Of a stretch of 38,908 bases of DNA, positions 27,182-34,896 are shown one piece after another (position 1 is the stretch's first letter; each line of letters begins with the position of its first letter). The DNA lies in the NCBI GenBank assembly GCA_903922455.1, contig CAIXTT010000230.1:1-38908 (forward strand). The letters are read 5' to 3'. The stretch comes from an uncultured Bacteroidota bacterium. Its GTDB lineage: Bacteria > Bacteroidota > Bacteroidia > AKYH767-A > OLB10. A program made the position numbers and the translations under genes. Under the pieces are notes generated by a model, which saw only the letters and a list, made by a program, of their open reading frames with translations, made no database searches and was not told the origin of the DNA.

Positions 27182-27372
27182 GTTTTAGGTTGATGTCAGA
27201 AAACGAGTAACCCCGTAAGGTTACCCGCGACTGACCTGATCAAATAAAAAATATTATAAACGGAACCCCGTAAGGTTTCAAAAACAATTGCCCTGTAAGG
27301 CTTAAAGAAGGTTTTGGTGTTTTTAGGTTGATAGTCAGTAAGGGACAGCCCCGTAAGGCTTTCCCGCCTGGC
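27182..27372. repeat. Degenerate repeats forming hairpins with a shared CCGTAA loop
   Basis: The 10-mer CCCCGTAAGG occurs at 27211-27220, 27266-27275 and 27349-27358, with a variant CCCTGTAAGG at 27291-27300. Each sits in a hairpin with a six-base loop CCGTAA (CTGTAA in the variant). Stems differ but still pair: GTAACC/GGTTAC at 27207-27224, AACC/GGTT at 27264-27277 (extendable by G-U and G-C on the plus strand), GCC/GGC at 27290-27301, and GGGACAGCC/GGCTTTCCC at 27342-27365 with one mismatch. The first and last belong to a longer, roughly 50-base imperfect direct repeat that begins TTTTAGGTTGAT and contains GTCAG. Function unknown. Confidence 0.6.
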
Positions 27373-27419
27373 AAATTCGAGACGAGAAGTGCTCGCTAAA
27401 AGCAAACCAAATACTCACA

Positions 27420-27450
27420 AAAAAAGCTCCTCAAAATGAGGAGCTTTTTT
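27420..27450 (-). terminator. Strong intrinsic terminator
   Basis: A perfect 14-bp inverted repeat, AAAAAAGCTCCTCA / TGAGGAGCTTTTTT, around an AAA loop. It begins 18 bases past the stop of the minus-strand FAA hydrolase. Because both flanks are A- and U-runs it can also stop plus-strand transcription coming from the hairpin-repeat region. Confidence 0.85.
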
Positions 27451-27468
27451 ACTTTTCATTCGTTCCAA

Positions 27469-28500
27469 TTAATGAGCGTGTTTAATTTTTTTCTTTAGAT
27501 CTAAAATGGAAAATCGATCTTCGTCTTTTCGGATGGTATTCGACAAGCAACCTAATCCATCAATCGTCATTTCTATTACATCGCCTTCTTGCAACCATTG
27601 TACAGGATAATTTGCATCATTTAATTTTCCGGTGCCATTTAACTCGAGAAAACATCCTGTCCCCACGGTTCCTGAACCAATCACATCGCCAGGAATAATA
27701 TCCACTCCGTAAGCACATCTTTCAATAATTTCGGCAAATGTCCAATCCATTTGCGCCATATTTCCTTCGCTTACTTGAATACCATTTACATGACATTTCA
27801 TCGAGAGATTATATCGCTCTCCGGTATGATCTTCCTTAGGTGCAGTTAAAAAATTTTGTAATTCATCGGGCGTCACTAAGTACGGACCAATAGCAGTAGA
27901 AAAATCCTTGCCTTTCGCCGGACCCAAATTCAGTTTCATTTCTTCCATCTGGAGTTGGCGAGCACTAAAATCATTCATAATCGTGTATCCAGCGATGTAC
28001 TGATCAGCTTGCGATGCACGAATATTTCTTCCTCTTTTACCAATCACCACAGCGGCTTCCAATTCAAAATCGAGTTGACGAAAATGGTCGGGCATACACC
28101 ATACATCACCTGAACCTTGAAGTGCATTATGGTTAGTGAAATAAAAGATAGGATACTCATCGAACTCTTCAATCATATCTACTTTACGATTTCTACGCGC
28201 AGCAGCAACGTGTTGACGAAATGCATAGCCATCGCGGCAAGATGTTGGCTCTGGAACGGGAGAAACAATTTTCAATTCAGACCACAAAAAAGAGGGCATA
28301 TCCAATTTACCTTCTTTTATTTTGGCTTCAATTTCACGAGTTTCATTCATCGTTTTTTCTTCGCCATCCAACAATTCTTTCATGGTTTGAGAACCCATCT
28401 TCCCCAACAGCTTTCCCCCTTCAGCTACATTATATATCCTTTCATTAATGTACAATCCCAACAAATTTTGGCCATTTAGGCGATAAGAAACGAGTTTCAT
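27469..28500 (-). CDS. Fumarylacetoacetate hydrolase family protein
   Basis: A 343-residue FAH-fold enzyme. The start at 28500 (MKLVSYRLNGQNLLGLYI) is chosen; an upstream in-frame start at 28530 adds ten residues that overlap the promoter. The metal-binding acids are visible in LDFELEAAVVIGKRGR (E-x-E) and YTIMNDFSARQLQ (D), with the active-site region GKDFSTAIGPYL and the C-terminal GSGTVGTGCFLELNG. By context, divergent from homogentisate dioxygenase, it most likely hydrolyses fumarylacetoacetate to fumarate and acetoacetate, the last step of tyrosine breakdown. Other FAH-family activities (C-C hydrolase, decarboxylase) are possible. Confidence 0.85.
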   Translation of the reverse strand: MKLVSYRLNGQNLLGLYINERIYNVAEGGKLLGKMGSQTMKELLDGEEKTMNETREIEAKIKEGKLDMPSFLWSELKIVSPVPEPTSCRDGYAFRQHVAAARRNRKVDMIEEFDEYPIFYFTNHNALQGSGDVWCMPDHFRQLDFELEAAVVIGKRGRNIRASQADQYIAGYTIMNDFSARQLQMEEMKLNLGPAKGKDFSTAIGPYLVTPDELQNFLTAPKEDHTGERYNLSMKCHVNGIQVSEGNMAQMDWTFAEIIERCAYGVDIIPGDVIGSGTVGTGCFLELNGTGKLNDANYPVQWLQEGDVIEMTIDGLGCLSNTIRKDEDRFSILDLKKKIKHAH

Positions 28501-28517
28501 AATTCTATTATTTTTTA

Positions 28518-28542
28518 CAAAAGTAACCAATGGTTAACTTTG
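28518..28542. promoter_or_regulatory. 25-bp near-palindrome carrying two back-to-back promoter boxes
   Basis: CAAAAGTAACCA, a central A, and TGGTTAACTTTG form a palindrome matching at 10 of 12 positions, with a perfect TAACCA-A-TGGTTA core at 28524-28536. The right end contains TAACTTTG (28535-28542) pointing to homogentisate dioxygenase. The left end, read on the minus strand, is TACTTTTG (28525-28518) pointing to the FAA hydrolase ATG 18 bases away. Both match TAnnTTTG. A dimeric regulator bound to the core would touch both promoters. Confidence 0.55.
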
Positions 28543-28606
28543 TGGAAGCATTCCTATGAAAAATCAGTTGTGAGGTTGTATCTTGCAGCACGAAACAATA
28601 TTAAAC

Positions 28607-29767
28607 ATGCCTCAATATCATTCACTTGGAAAATTTCCACATAAACGACACACGCAGTTTCGCAAGCCAGATGGAACCTTATATTCGGAAGAATTAGTGT
28701 CGACGCATGGTTTTTCTAATGTTTATTCCTTGATTTATCATGCTTATGCTCCAACGCTTGTAAAATCGGTTGGCGAGCCTTTTTCTCGTGAACCCAAAAT
28801 TGCATTTCAGCGCTTTTTACGTCATCAAAGTTTTGAAGGCTTTCAGGTGCGCCCGGAAGATGATTATATCGAAAGTAAAAAGGCAGTATTAGTCAATAAT
28901 GATTTGCAAATTTCATTGGCTGCGCCACGCAAATCAATCAATGATTATTTCTTAAAAAATGCCGATGCTGATGAGCTCATTTTTGTACATGAGGGATCGG
29001 GAATTTTGAAAACTATTTATGGCAATATTAAATTTGGTTACGGAGACTATTTAGTGATTCCCCGTGGAACTATTTTCCAACTTCATTTTGATGATTCTAA
29101 TAATCGTTTATTGATTGTAGATTCATTTTCACCCATTGAGACCCCACGCCAATATCGAAATGGATACGGACAATTAGAAGAGCATTCTCCATTTTGCGAG
29201 CGAGATATTCGCAAACCTCAGGATTTGGAGACGCATGATGAACAAGGCGATTTTAAGGTCATGATTAAAAAGCAAGGGATTATTTATCCCTATACATATG
29301 CTACCCACCCTTTTGATGCAATTGGTTGGGATGGCAATCATTACCCATGGGCATTAAATATAAAAGACTTTGAACCCATCACTGGAAGGGTACATCAACC
29401 ACCACCCGTTCATCAAACTTTTGAAGCGCATAATTATGTTATATGTTCATTTGTTCCAAGACTTTACGACTATCATCCTGATGCAATTCCGGCACCATAC
29501 AATCATAGTAATGTAGATTCTGACGAAGTTTTATACTATGTAGATGGTGATTTTATGAGTCGAAAAAGTGTTACCAAGGGTATGATTACGCTTCATCCTG
29601 CGGGCATTCCACATGGTCCGCACCCTGGAACTGTTGAAAAAAGTATTGGGAAAAAAGAGACATTGGAATTGGCGGTCATGATTGACACCTTTAAACCATT
29701 GTGGCTCACTGAGGAAGGATTAAAAATTATGAGCGACGACTATTATAAATCATGGATTGATGATTAA
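28607..29767 (+). CDS. hmgA: Homogentisate 1,2-dioxygenase
   Basis: A 386-residue double-cupin iron enzyme that opens the ring of homogentisate in tyrosine/phenylalanine catabolism. The ATG at 28607 (MPQYHSLGKFPHKRHTQFRK) is preferred to a TTG at 28583. Iron-site residues are H300 and E307 in YNHSNVDSDEVLYYV, and H336 in LHPAGIPHGPHPG; these correspond to the H, E and H of the human enzyme. The substrate-side segment GRVHQPPPVHQTFEAHNYV is also present. At 386 residues it is shorter than the roughly 430-445 of proteobacterial and animal enzymes, which I recall as usual for the Bacteroidota form. It is divergent from the FAA hydrolase and the two probably share regulation. Confidence 0.88.
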   Translation: MPQYHSLGKFPHKRHTQFRKPDGTLYSEELVSTHGFSNVYSLIYHAYAPTLVKSVGEPFSREPKIAFQRFLRHQSFEGFQVRPEDDYIESKKAVLVNNDLQISLAAPRKSINDYFLKNADADELIFVHEGSGILKTIYGNIKFGYGDYLVIPRGTIFQLHFDDSNNRLLIVDSFSPIETPRQYRNGYGQLEEHSPFCERDIRKPQDLETHDEQGDFKVMIKKQGIIYPYTYATHPFDAIGWDGNHYPWALNIKDFEPITGRVHQPPPVHQTFEAHNYVICSFVPRLYDYHPDAIPAPYNHSNVDSDEVLYYVDGDFMSRKSVTKGMITLHPAGIPHGPHPGTVEKSIGKKETLELAVMIDTFKPLWLTEEGLKIMSDDYYKSWIDD

Positions 29768-29863
29768 TAAAATCGAATTTTTTTAACAAAATCTTTGATG
29801 AATATCTCTTCTTAGTATCCATTACCCCAACATCTATAGCAATTCACCATAAATAAAAATAAA

Positions 29864-29896
29864 TTGTGTTAATAATTTAGTTTTATTTTACCTTTA
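29864..29896 (+). promoter_or_regulatory. Candidate promoter of the large T9SS protein
   Basis: TTG (29864-29866) followed after 22 bases by TACCTTTA (29889-29896), one mismatch from TAnnTTTG. The spacing fits the Bacteroidota -33/-7 promoter, and the ATG at 29981 leaves a leader of about 75-80 bases. Confidence 0.45.
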
Positions 29897-29980
29897 TGAG
29901 CCGCATGACAACGGTATAATATCTATTTTTGATTTCTACACTTAAAAACAAACACGCGTTAACAATAAAAACCAATACCT

Positions 29981-32900
29981 ATGAAAAGATTACTACTTTC
30001 GTTTTTCGCACTATTGATCTATTGCGCTGCTCAATCTCAAGCAACGCAAGTATGGTGTGAGAATTTCGATGGAGCCACTGTTTCAGCTACATCTTCCGGA
30101 GTACCGGGATGGAGCATAGATAACAACTACTCCGTGAGTTCCCCTAACAGTTACAGAGGACAGTATCAAGCTGGAGGAGGTGTCGTAACACTGACCTCTC
30201 CAGTTTTTAGCACAACAGGATTAAACTTTGTGCTTCTCGACTTCAGTCAAATTTGTAAAATCGAGTTCACCGACAAGGCGGAACTTGAATTTACAATTGA
30301 TGGAGGTTCAACTTGGGTTAAGTTCAATGCAATTAACGGAGACCCTGGTCAAAATTGCATTTACAATGGATTAGGAGTCTTCCAAAATAATGGAAACTTC
30401 TTTACCGAAGGATCCTATTTAACATGGGCTCCAGGTACGCCAACTGCACCAACTAATAGCTGGTGGGTAGCTGAGAATTTTGATTTGTCTCAGTCGTTAG
30501 GTAACCAAGCTACTGTACAAATTCGTTTTGTATTAAGAGATGTGGTTAATGGATTGGCTGGTCGCTATGGCTGGTTGTTAGATGATATTTGCGTAACGGC
30601 TGCTCCATGTGAATTAATTCCACCAACGGCATCTGCACCAGCAACTGGAAATCCACTTTGGCAAGGAACGGTATTTAACTTAGGACCCTTTGATGTTTTT
30701 GTAAATATTAACGATGCAAGTGGTATAGCAAATCCTGCTGTAGGACCTGGTTTTGCTGAATTATTTTATTCTGTGAATGGTGGGCCTTACCAAAGCACTT
30801 TAATGTTTAACTTATTTGATTCTATTTATGCAGGAACGATTCCGGCGGCAATTGCTGGAGATACCATTTGTTGGTACTTTGAAGCTTATGATAATTCAGG
30901 CTGTAACAATTACAAACGCTACCCAGACGTTGGTGATATCTGTTTTTACCCTGAAGATGGCATTTCATTCCCATTCTGTGACAACTTCGAATTTCAAAAC
31001 AATTTGTGGACTATAAATCCAGGTGCAGCGGGTTCGCCGTGGGTGTACGGTCCTCCTACAGGTCCTACGTTAACCACTGCTCAATCTCCTTTTAATGTAT
31101 ATGGAGTTGGAGATATTGGCGGTGTAGGAAGTTATTCTGCTAATTCTAGTTCGATTTTATTATCTCCGGTATTTGACTTCTCAACAACAAGCGTTGCTAA
31201 CTTAAGTTTTTGGCAAAATCGTAATGTTGAAACGGGATGGGATGGGGTTCGAATAGAATATACTACTAATGGTGGAACTACATGGACAATTTTAGGTGTA
31301 CAGAATGATCCTAATGGAACAAATTGGTACACGAGTGCATCCATTTTTTCATCCTCCTTACCTGCATGGGATGGAAATTCAACTGGATGGATTGAGTCCC
31401 GTTACAAATTAGGAACTGTTGCAGGCCTTGGTGGAAGCGTAGCTGTTCAATTCCGTTATTTTTTCACCAGTGACCCATCCGTTCAAAATTCAGGATTCCA
31501 TTTTGATGATTTCTGTATCGTAGTGCCCTGCAATAGTGATATCGGAGCTAATGTAGTTATATCACCTCTTGCAGGAAGTGGTCAACCTGCTGGTGGCACA
31601 ACTGACATTACTGTGCAAATTGAAAACTATGGTCAATTGGCTCAAAGTGGATTTAACATTGGCTGGTCAATTAATGGAGCGGTACAAACTCCGATTCCAT
31701 TTGTTGGAACATTAGCCATAGGATCAACTGCGAACTTTACCATTCCAAACACACCTGTTCTTCCAAGTAGTTACACTATTTGTATTTGGACGGATCTTGC
31801 GAATGATTGTTTCCATTTAAACGATACAATATGTGCATCATTTATTGGAATTCCATCCATTACTCCATCACCTTCTTATTGTGATGATTTTGAATCTGGA
31901 AATATCGGATGGTCGAATCAAATTGCCCCTGGAGGAAGTGCTGGTAGCATTTGGGAATTGGGTTTACCTGCATTTGGAAATACGAATACGGCAAATTCAG
32001 GTGTGAATGCATGGGACGTTAATTTAAATACGGCGTATACCAATAATGCCGATTGTGAATTATACACTCCATACTTCGACTTCTCAACCATTGGTGCTGG
32101 TAGAATTGAGTTCGCAATGAATTACAATTGCGAAAATGCATGGGATGGTGTTCGATTAGAATACTCAAATAACAATGGAGTAAGCTGGATTTTGGTAGGA
32201 ACGGGTGATGCTGCAAATCCAGATCCATGTGGAATTAACTGGTACAATGATGCGCAGTTAAATTCAAGTCTTACAAATGCATGGACCGGAAACAGCGGTG
32301 GTTGGATATCATCTGGATACAAACTTTGTTGTACGACGAATATATTCAATAACCCAATTCCAATTCAATTCCGATTTGTATTTACATCTGATGGTTCTGT
32401 AATTACAGATGGTTTCTCCATCGATGATTTCTGTATTTATGCTGCAACGGGTGATGATGTTGGTATCACTGCCATCACACAGCCTAACGGCGGAGCTCCA
32501 GTTGGTGCAAATACCCCAGTCGTTGTAACTCTTGAGAATTTTGGTGCTACTACCATAACATCTACACCAATTACTTATACAGTTAATGCATTGAATCCTG
32601 TTACCATTATATGGAATGGTTCATTACCTCCATGTGGTGTAACACAGGTTGTACTTCCGAACTTCACATTTGTACAAGGACCAAATACAATTTGTGCATG
32701 GACTTCTTTACCAACGGATCAAGAACCTTCCAATGATACTACTTGTGCTGATGTAATTGGTCAACCACTCATTATTCCAACATATACTGTTGGATACGAT
32801 GATGATTTTGAATCAGGAAATATTGGATGGGCTCCATACATTGCTCCTGGGGCTGATCCGGGTTCCATTTGGGAATTTGGTACTCCTGCTTGGGCCGGTA

Positions 32901-34561
32901 CTACAGGTGCGTTTTCGCCATCTACTTGTTGGGATGTAAACTTAACTACGCCAGTTACAGGTAACGCAAACACTTATGTTACCACACCATTCTTTGATTT
33001 CTCAAATGCTCAAGCTGCTGTTTTACGTTTCTATCAAAATCGAATCATTTATCCCTTTGGTGATAAAATGTATATTGAATATTCGGTAAATAGCGGTCCT
33101 TGGACATTATTACAACCTACCACTCAAGTTGTAACCAACTGGTATAACAATTTTGATAGCTGGGATGATAATAGTGGAGGTTGGATTCAATCTACTTTCA
33201 AGGATGTTCCTTCTGCAATTGGTGGTTTAGTTCCATTAATTCAATTCCGTTTCGTGTATACTTCTGCTGGATTTACCAATGGAGATGGAGTTTCTGTAGA
33301 CAACTTCGAAATCTTTGTTCCAATTCCATTATCGGTAAAAACGGTTGCTGTAAATACATCAGTACCTTGTCAGTTCATCTTCCCAGGACAGCCAATCACA
33401 TTCGCTGCTCCTATCAACAACAATGGTATTAATACGGTATTCAACCACAATATTTCATTAACGATTGATGGTACATTAATCTCTAACGATCCGGTTTCAT
33501 ATGTTCCTAGTGGATTATTACCTGGCGCTACTCAAAATCATAACTTCAACAACACTTGGATTGCTGTTCCTGGATTCCATGAAGTTTGTGTTTATACTGA
33601 TAGTCCAAATGGAAGTCTTGACTTGAATCAATTTGATGATACATCTTGTGTAACTGTATTAGTATTTGATTCTGTAGCATCTTCACAACTTCCATTCTGC
33701 ACCAGTTTCGAGTCAGGAAATCAATGGGTAACTTCAAATGCATTTACTTACTGCACTGGTGGTTTATGGCAACAAGGAACACCTGCAAAGCCAACCTTGA
33801 ATAGTGCTCATACTGGTTCTACAGCTTGGACGACGAACCTAACTACTAATTATGCTAACAAGGATTCTTCTGGATTATTCTCTTCCCTATTCCGTGTTCA
33901 AGCTGGCCATTGCTATAAATTGAGCTTCTGGCAACAATTCAGAATGGAATATGGTTCTGACGGTGGTGCTTTAGATTATTCTACAGATTACGGTGTTACT
34001 TGGAATCGTTTAGATTTAACAGGAACTCCAAACATACAATTGTATGGTGCAAGTCCTAACTACACTTATGTATCGGAGTTAGATCCTAGTGATCCATCAT
34101 TAAGAGGCTTTACTGGATATAGAAATTCTTGGTTCCAAACTGAGAAAACATTCCGTCCTGATGTGGATGCACAAGTGGTAATCCGCTGGAGATTTGCTTC
34201 TGACTACAGTGCAACTGACGAAGGTTGGTCAGTGGATGATGTTTGTTTCGAAGACTTAGGTCTTTGCTCTCCTGTAGGAGTTGACGAATTCGCTATCAAC
34301 GATTTCGGAATGAGTCAAAACTATCCCAACCCAGCAGGTCAAAACACTACATTCGAATACATGATCCCAACCCAAGGTCAAGTTCGCATTGTAATGTCTG
34401 ATATGATTGGTCAAATTGTTTCTGTAATTGCTGATGAAAATAAGGCAGCTGGTAAACATACTGTACAATTAAATACAGCTAGTTTAGCTCCTGGATTATA
34501 TACATATACTCTTGTATATGATGGACAGCAAATCACTAAGCGTATGATCATTACTCGATAA
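29981..34561 (+). CDS. Large modular T9SS-secreted protein with repeated MAM-like domains
   Basis: A 1526-residue exported protein. The signal peptide is KRLLLSFFALLIYCAAQSQA. Five jelly-roll (MAM/immune-inhibitor-A-like) domains can be recognised by an opening of the type C-D-x-F-E-S/F-x-N, an inner R-I/L-E-Y-S/T-N-N-G-G and an ending D-D-F-C-I. They start near residues 25, 333, 632, 940 and 1239, so the last four have a period of about 300. CARDB-like Ig domains lie between them, for example TDITVQIENYGQLAQSGFNI. The C terminus (about 1440-1526), from FGMSQNYPNPAGQNTTFEYM to KRMIITR, is a type A T9SS sorting domain. It is probably anchored to or released from the outer membrane. No peptidase motif was seen, so adhesion or structural roles are more likely than catalysis. 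Confidence 0.85.
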   Translation: MKRLLLSFFALLIYCAAQSQATQVWCENFDGATVSATSSGVPGWSIDNNYSVSSPNSYRGQYQAGGGVVTLTSPVFSTTGLNFVLLDFSQICKIEFTDKAELEFTIDGGSTWVKFNAINGDPGQNCIYNGLGVFQNNGNFFTEGSYLTWAPGTPTAPTNSWWVAENFDLSQSLGNQATVQIRFVLRDVVNGLAGRYGWLLDDICVTAAPCELIPPTASAPATGNPLWQGTVFNLGPFDVFVNINDASGIANPAVGPGFAELFYSVNGGPYQSTLMFNLFDSIYAGTIPAAIAGDTICWYFEAYDNSGCNNYKRYPDVGDICFYPEDGISFPFCDNFEFQNNLWTINPGAAGSPWVYGPPTGPTLTTAQSPFNVYGVGDIGGVGSYSANSSSILLSPVFDFSTTSVANLSFWQNRNVETGWDGVRIEYTTNGGTTWTILGVQNDPNGTNWYTSASIFSSSLPAWDGNSTGWIESRYKLGTVAGLGGSVAVQFRYFFTSDPSVQNSGFHFDDFCIVVPCNSDIGANVVISPLAGSGQPAGGTTDITVQIENYGQLAQSGFNIGWSINGAVQTPIPFVGTLAIGSTANFTIPNTPVLPSSYTICIWTDLANDCFHLNDTICASFIGIPSITPSPSYCDDFESGNIGWSNQIAPGGSAGSIWELGLPAFGNTNTANSGVNAWDVNLNTAYTNNADCELYTPYFDFSTIGAGRIEFAMNYNCENAWDGVRLEYSNNNGVSWILVGTGDAANPDPCGINWYNDAQLNSSLTNAWTGNSGGWISSGYKLCCTTNIFNNPIPIQFRFVFTSDGSVITDGFSIDDFCIYAATGDDVGITAITQPNGGAPVGANTPVVVTLENFGATTITSTPITYTVNALNPVTIIWNGSLPPCGVTQVVLPNFTFVQGPNTICAWTSLPTDQEPSNDTTCADVIGQPLIIPTYTVGYDDDFESGNIGWAPYIAPGADPGSIWEFGTPAWAGTTGAFSPSTCWDVNLTTPVTGNANTYVTTPFFDFSNAQAAVLRFYQNRIIYPFGDKMYIEYSVNSGPWTLLQPTTQVVTNWYNNFDSWDDNSGGWIQSTFKDVPSAIGGLVPLIQFRFVYTSAGFTNGDGVSVDNFEIFVPIPLSVKTVAVNTSVPCQFIFPGQPITFAAPINNNGINTVFNHNISLTIDGTLISNDPVSYVPSGLLPGATQNHNFNNTWIAVPGFHEVCVYTDSPNGSLDLNQFDDTSCVTVLVFDSVASSQLPFCTSFESGNQWVTSNAFTYCTGGLWQQGTPAKPTLNSAHTGSTAWTTNLTTNYANKDSSGLFSSLFRVQAGHCYKLSFWQQFRMEYGSDGGALDYSTDYGVTWNRLDLTGTPNIQLYGASPNYTYVSELDPSDPSLRGFTGYRNSWFQTEKTFRPDVDAQVVIRWRFASDYSATDEGWSVDDVCFEDLGLCSPVGVDEFAINDFGMSQNYPNPAGQNTTFEYMIPTQGQVRIVMSDMIGQIVSVIADENKAAGKHTVQLNTASLAPGLYTYTLVYDGQQITKRMIITR

Positions 34562-34581
34562 GAGAAAATAAATTTATTACG

Positions 34582-34624
34582 GAAAGCCGTCTCGTCAGCA
34601 ATGACCAGACGGCTTTCTTTTTTT
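34582..34624 (+). terminator. Intrinsic terminator with GCAA tetraloop
   Basis: GAAAGCCGTCT (34582-34592) pairs with AGACGGCTTTC (34607-34617). Inside, after one C-C mismatch, GTCA pairs with TGAC around a GCAA loop, a stable GNRA tetraloop. A run of T follows (34618-34624). It lies 20 bases after the stop of the large T9SS gene. Confidence 0.88.
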
Positions 34625-34674
34625 GCTAGAAATTTTAGTGTCGCTTTGCCTTCTTTGGATTTCTTCCTAGAGAA

Positions 34675-34813
34675 CTTAGCGCCTTTGCGCCTTTTTAACC
34701 TGAGCTTGCCGAGGGTTGCGAGAAAATTTAGCGAAGTGAAAAGCATCCGAATGGCTTAGCGCCTTTGCGCCTTTTTAACCTGAGCTTGCCGAGGGTTGCG
34801 AGAAAATTTAGCG
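34675..34813. repeat. Two identical 59-bp direct repeats
   Basis: Positions 34675-34733 and 34755-34813 are identical over 59 bases, from CTTAGCGCCTTTGCGCC to AAAATTTAGCG, and are separated by 21 unrelated bases. The units contain the self-complementary GCGC-CTTT-GCGC and an imperfect palindrome CCTGAGCTTGCCGAGG. Sequences of the type TTAGCGCCTTTGCG are, as I recall, common as dispersed intergenic repeats in Bacteroidota. Only two full copies and one remnant are seen here, so it is not a CRISPR array. Confidence 0.8.
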
Positions 34814-34884
34814 TCGCGCAGCCTCTAAAAAGCTATTATTACAAATTCAAAACCAAACATGATGAAGAACTAAGCAATTCTTCT

Positions 34885-34892
34885 TATTTTTG
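34885..34892 (+). promoter_or_regulatory. Candidate -7 box of the Asp-box protein
   Basis: TATTTTTG matches TAnnTTTG and ends four bases before the ATG at 34897. If used, the transcript would be leaderless or nearly so. Confidence 0.35.
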
Positions 34893-34896
34893 AAGT

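Larger units (their letters stand above)
26908..27468. other. 561-base gene-free stretch with hairpin repeats
   Basis: Between ribBA and the FAA hydrolase. It holds the ribBA promoter box at its left edge, a short tandem duplication of TGTAAGATTT (27059-27068 and 27071-27080), the CCGTAA-loop hairpin family (27182-27372) and a strong terminator (27420-27450). Two short open frames, one per strand, were judged not to be genes. Nothing else was recognised between about 27081 and 27181. Confidence 0.6.
34562..34896. other. 335-base intergenic stretch: terminator, repeats, promoter box
   Basis: Between the two T9SS genes. It holds a strong terminator (34582-34624), a worn repeat remnant (about 34628-34660, resembling the sequence at 34802-34824), two identical 59-bp repeats (34675-34813) and a TAnnTTTG box just before the next gene. 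A 111-codon minus-strand open frame crosses the repeats but has no protein character. Confidence 0.6.

Noticed and set aside
26967-27188. 73-codon plus-strand open frame next to ribBA
   Set aside because: No family resemblance, low-complexity composition, and it runs into the hairpin repeat; probably chance.
27182-27372. CRISPR array
   Set aside because: The repeats are imperfect, irregularly spaced and hairpin-like, without uniform spacers; no cas genes are in the window.
27196-27405. 69-codon open frame on the minus strand across the hairpin repeats
   Set aside because: Its sequence is a translation of the repeated hairpins (recurring L-T-G-L / L-R-G-S), with no domain or plausible start context.
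34411-34746. 111-codon minus-strand open frame over the end of the T9SS gene, terminator and repeats
   Set aside because: It crosses a strong terminator and non-coding repeats and shadows a well-supported gene on the other strand.
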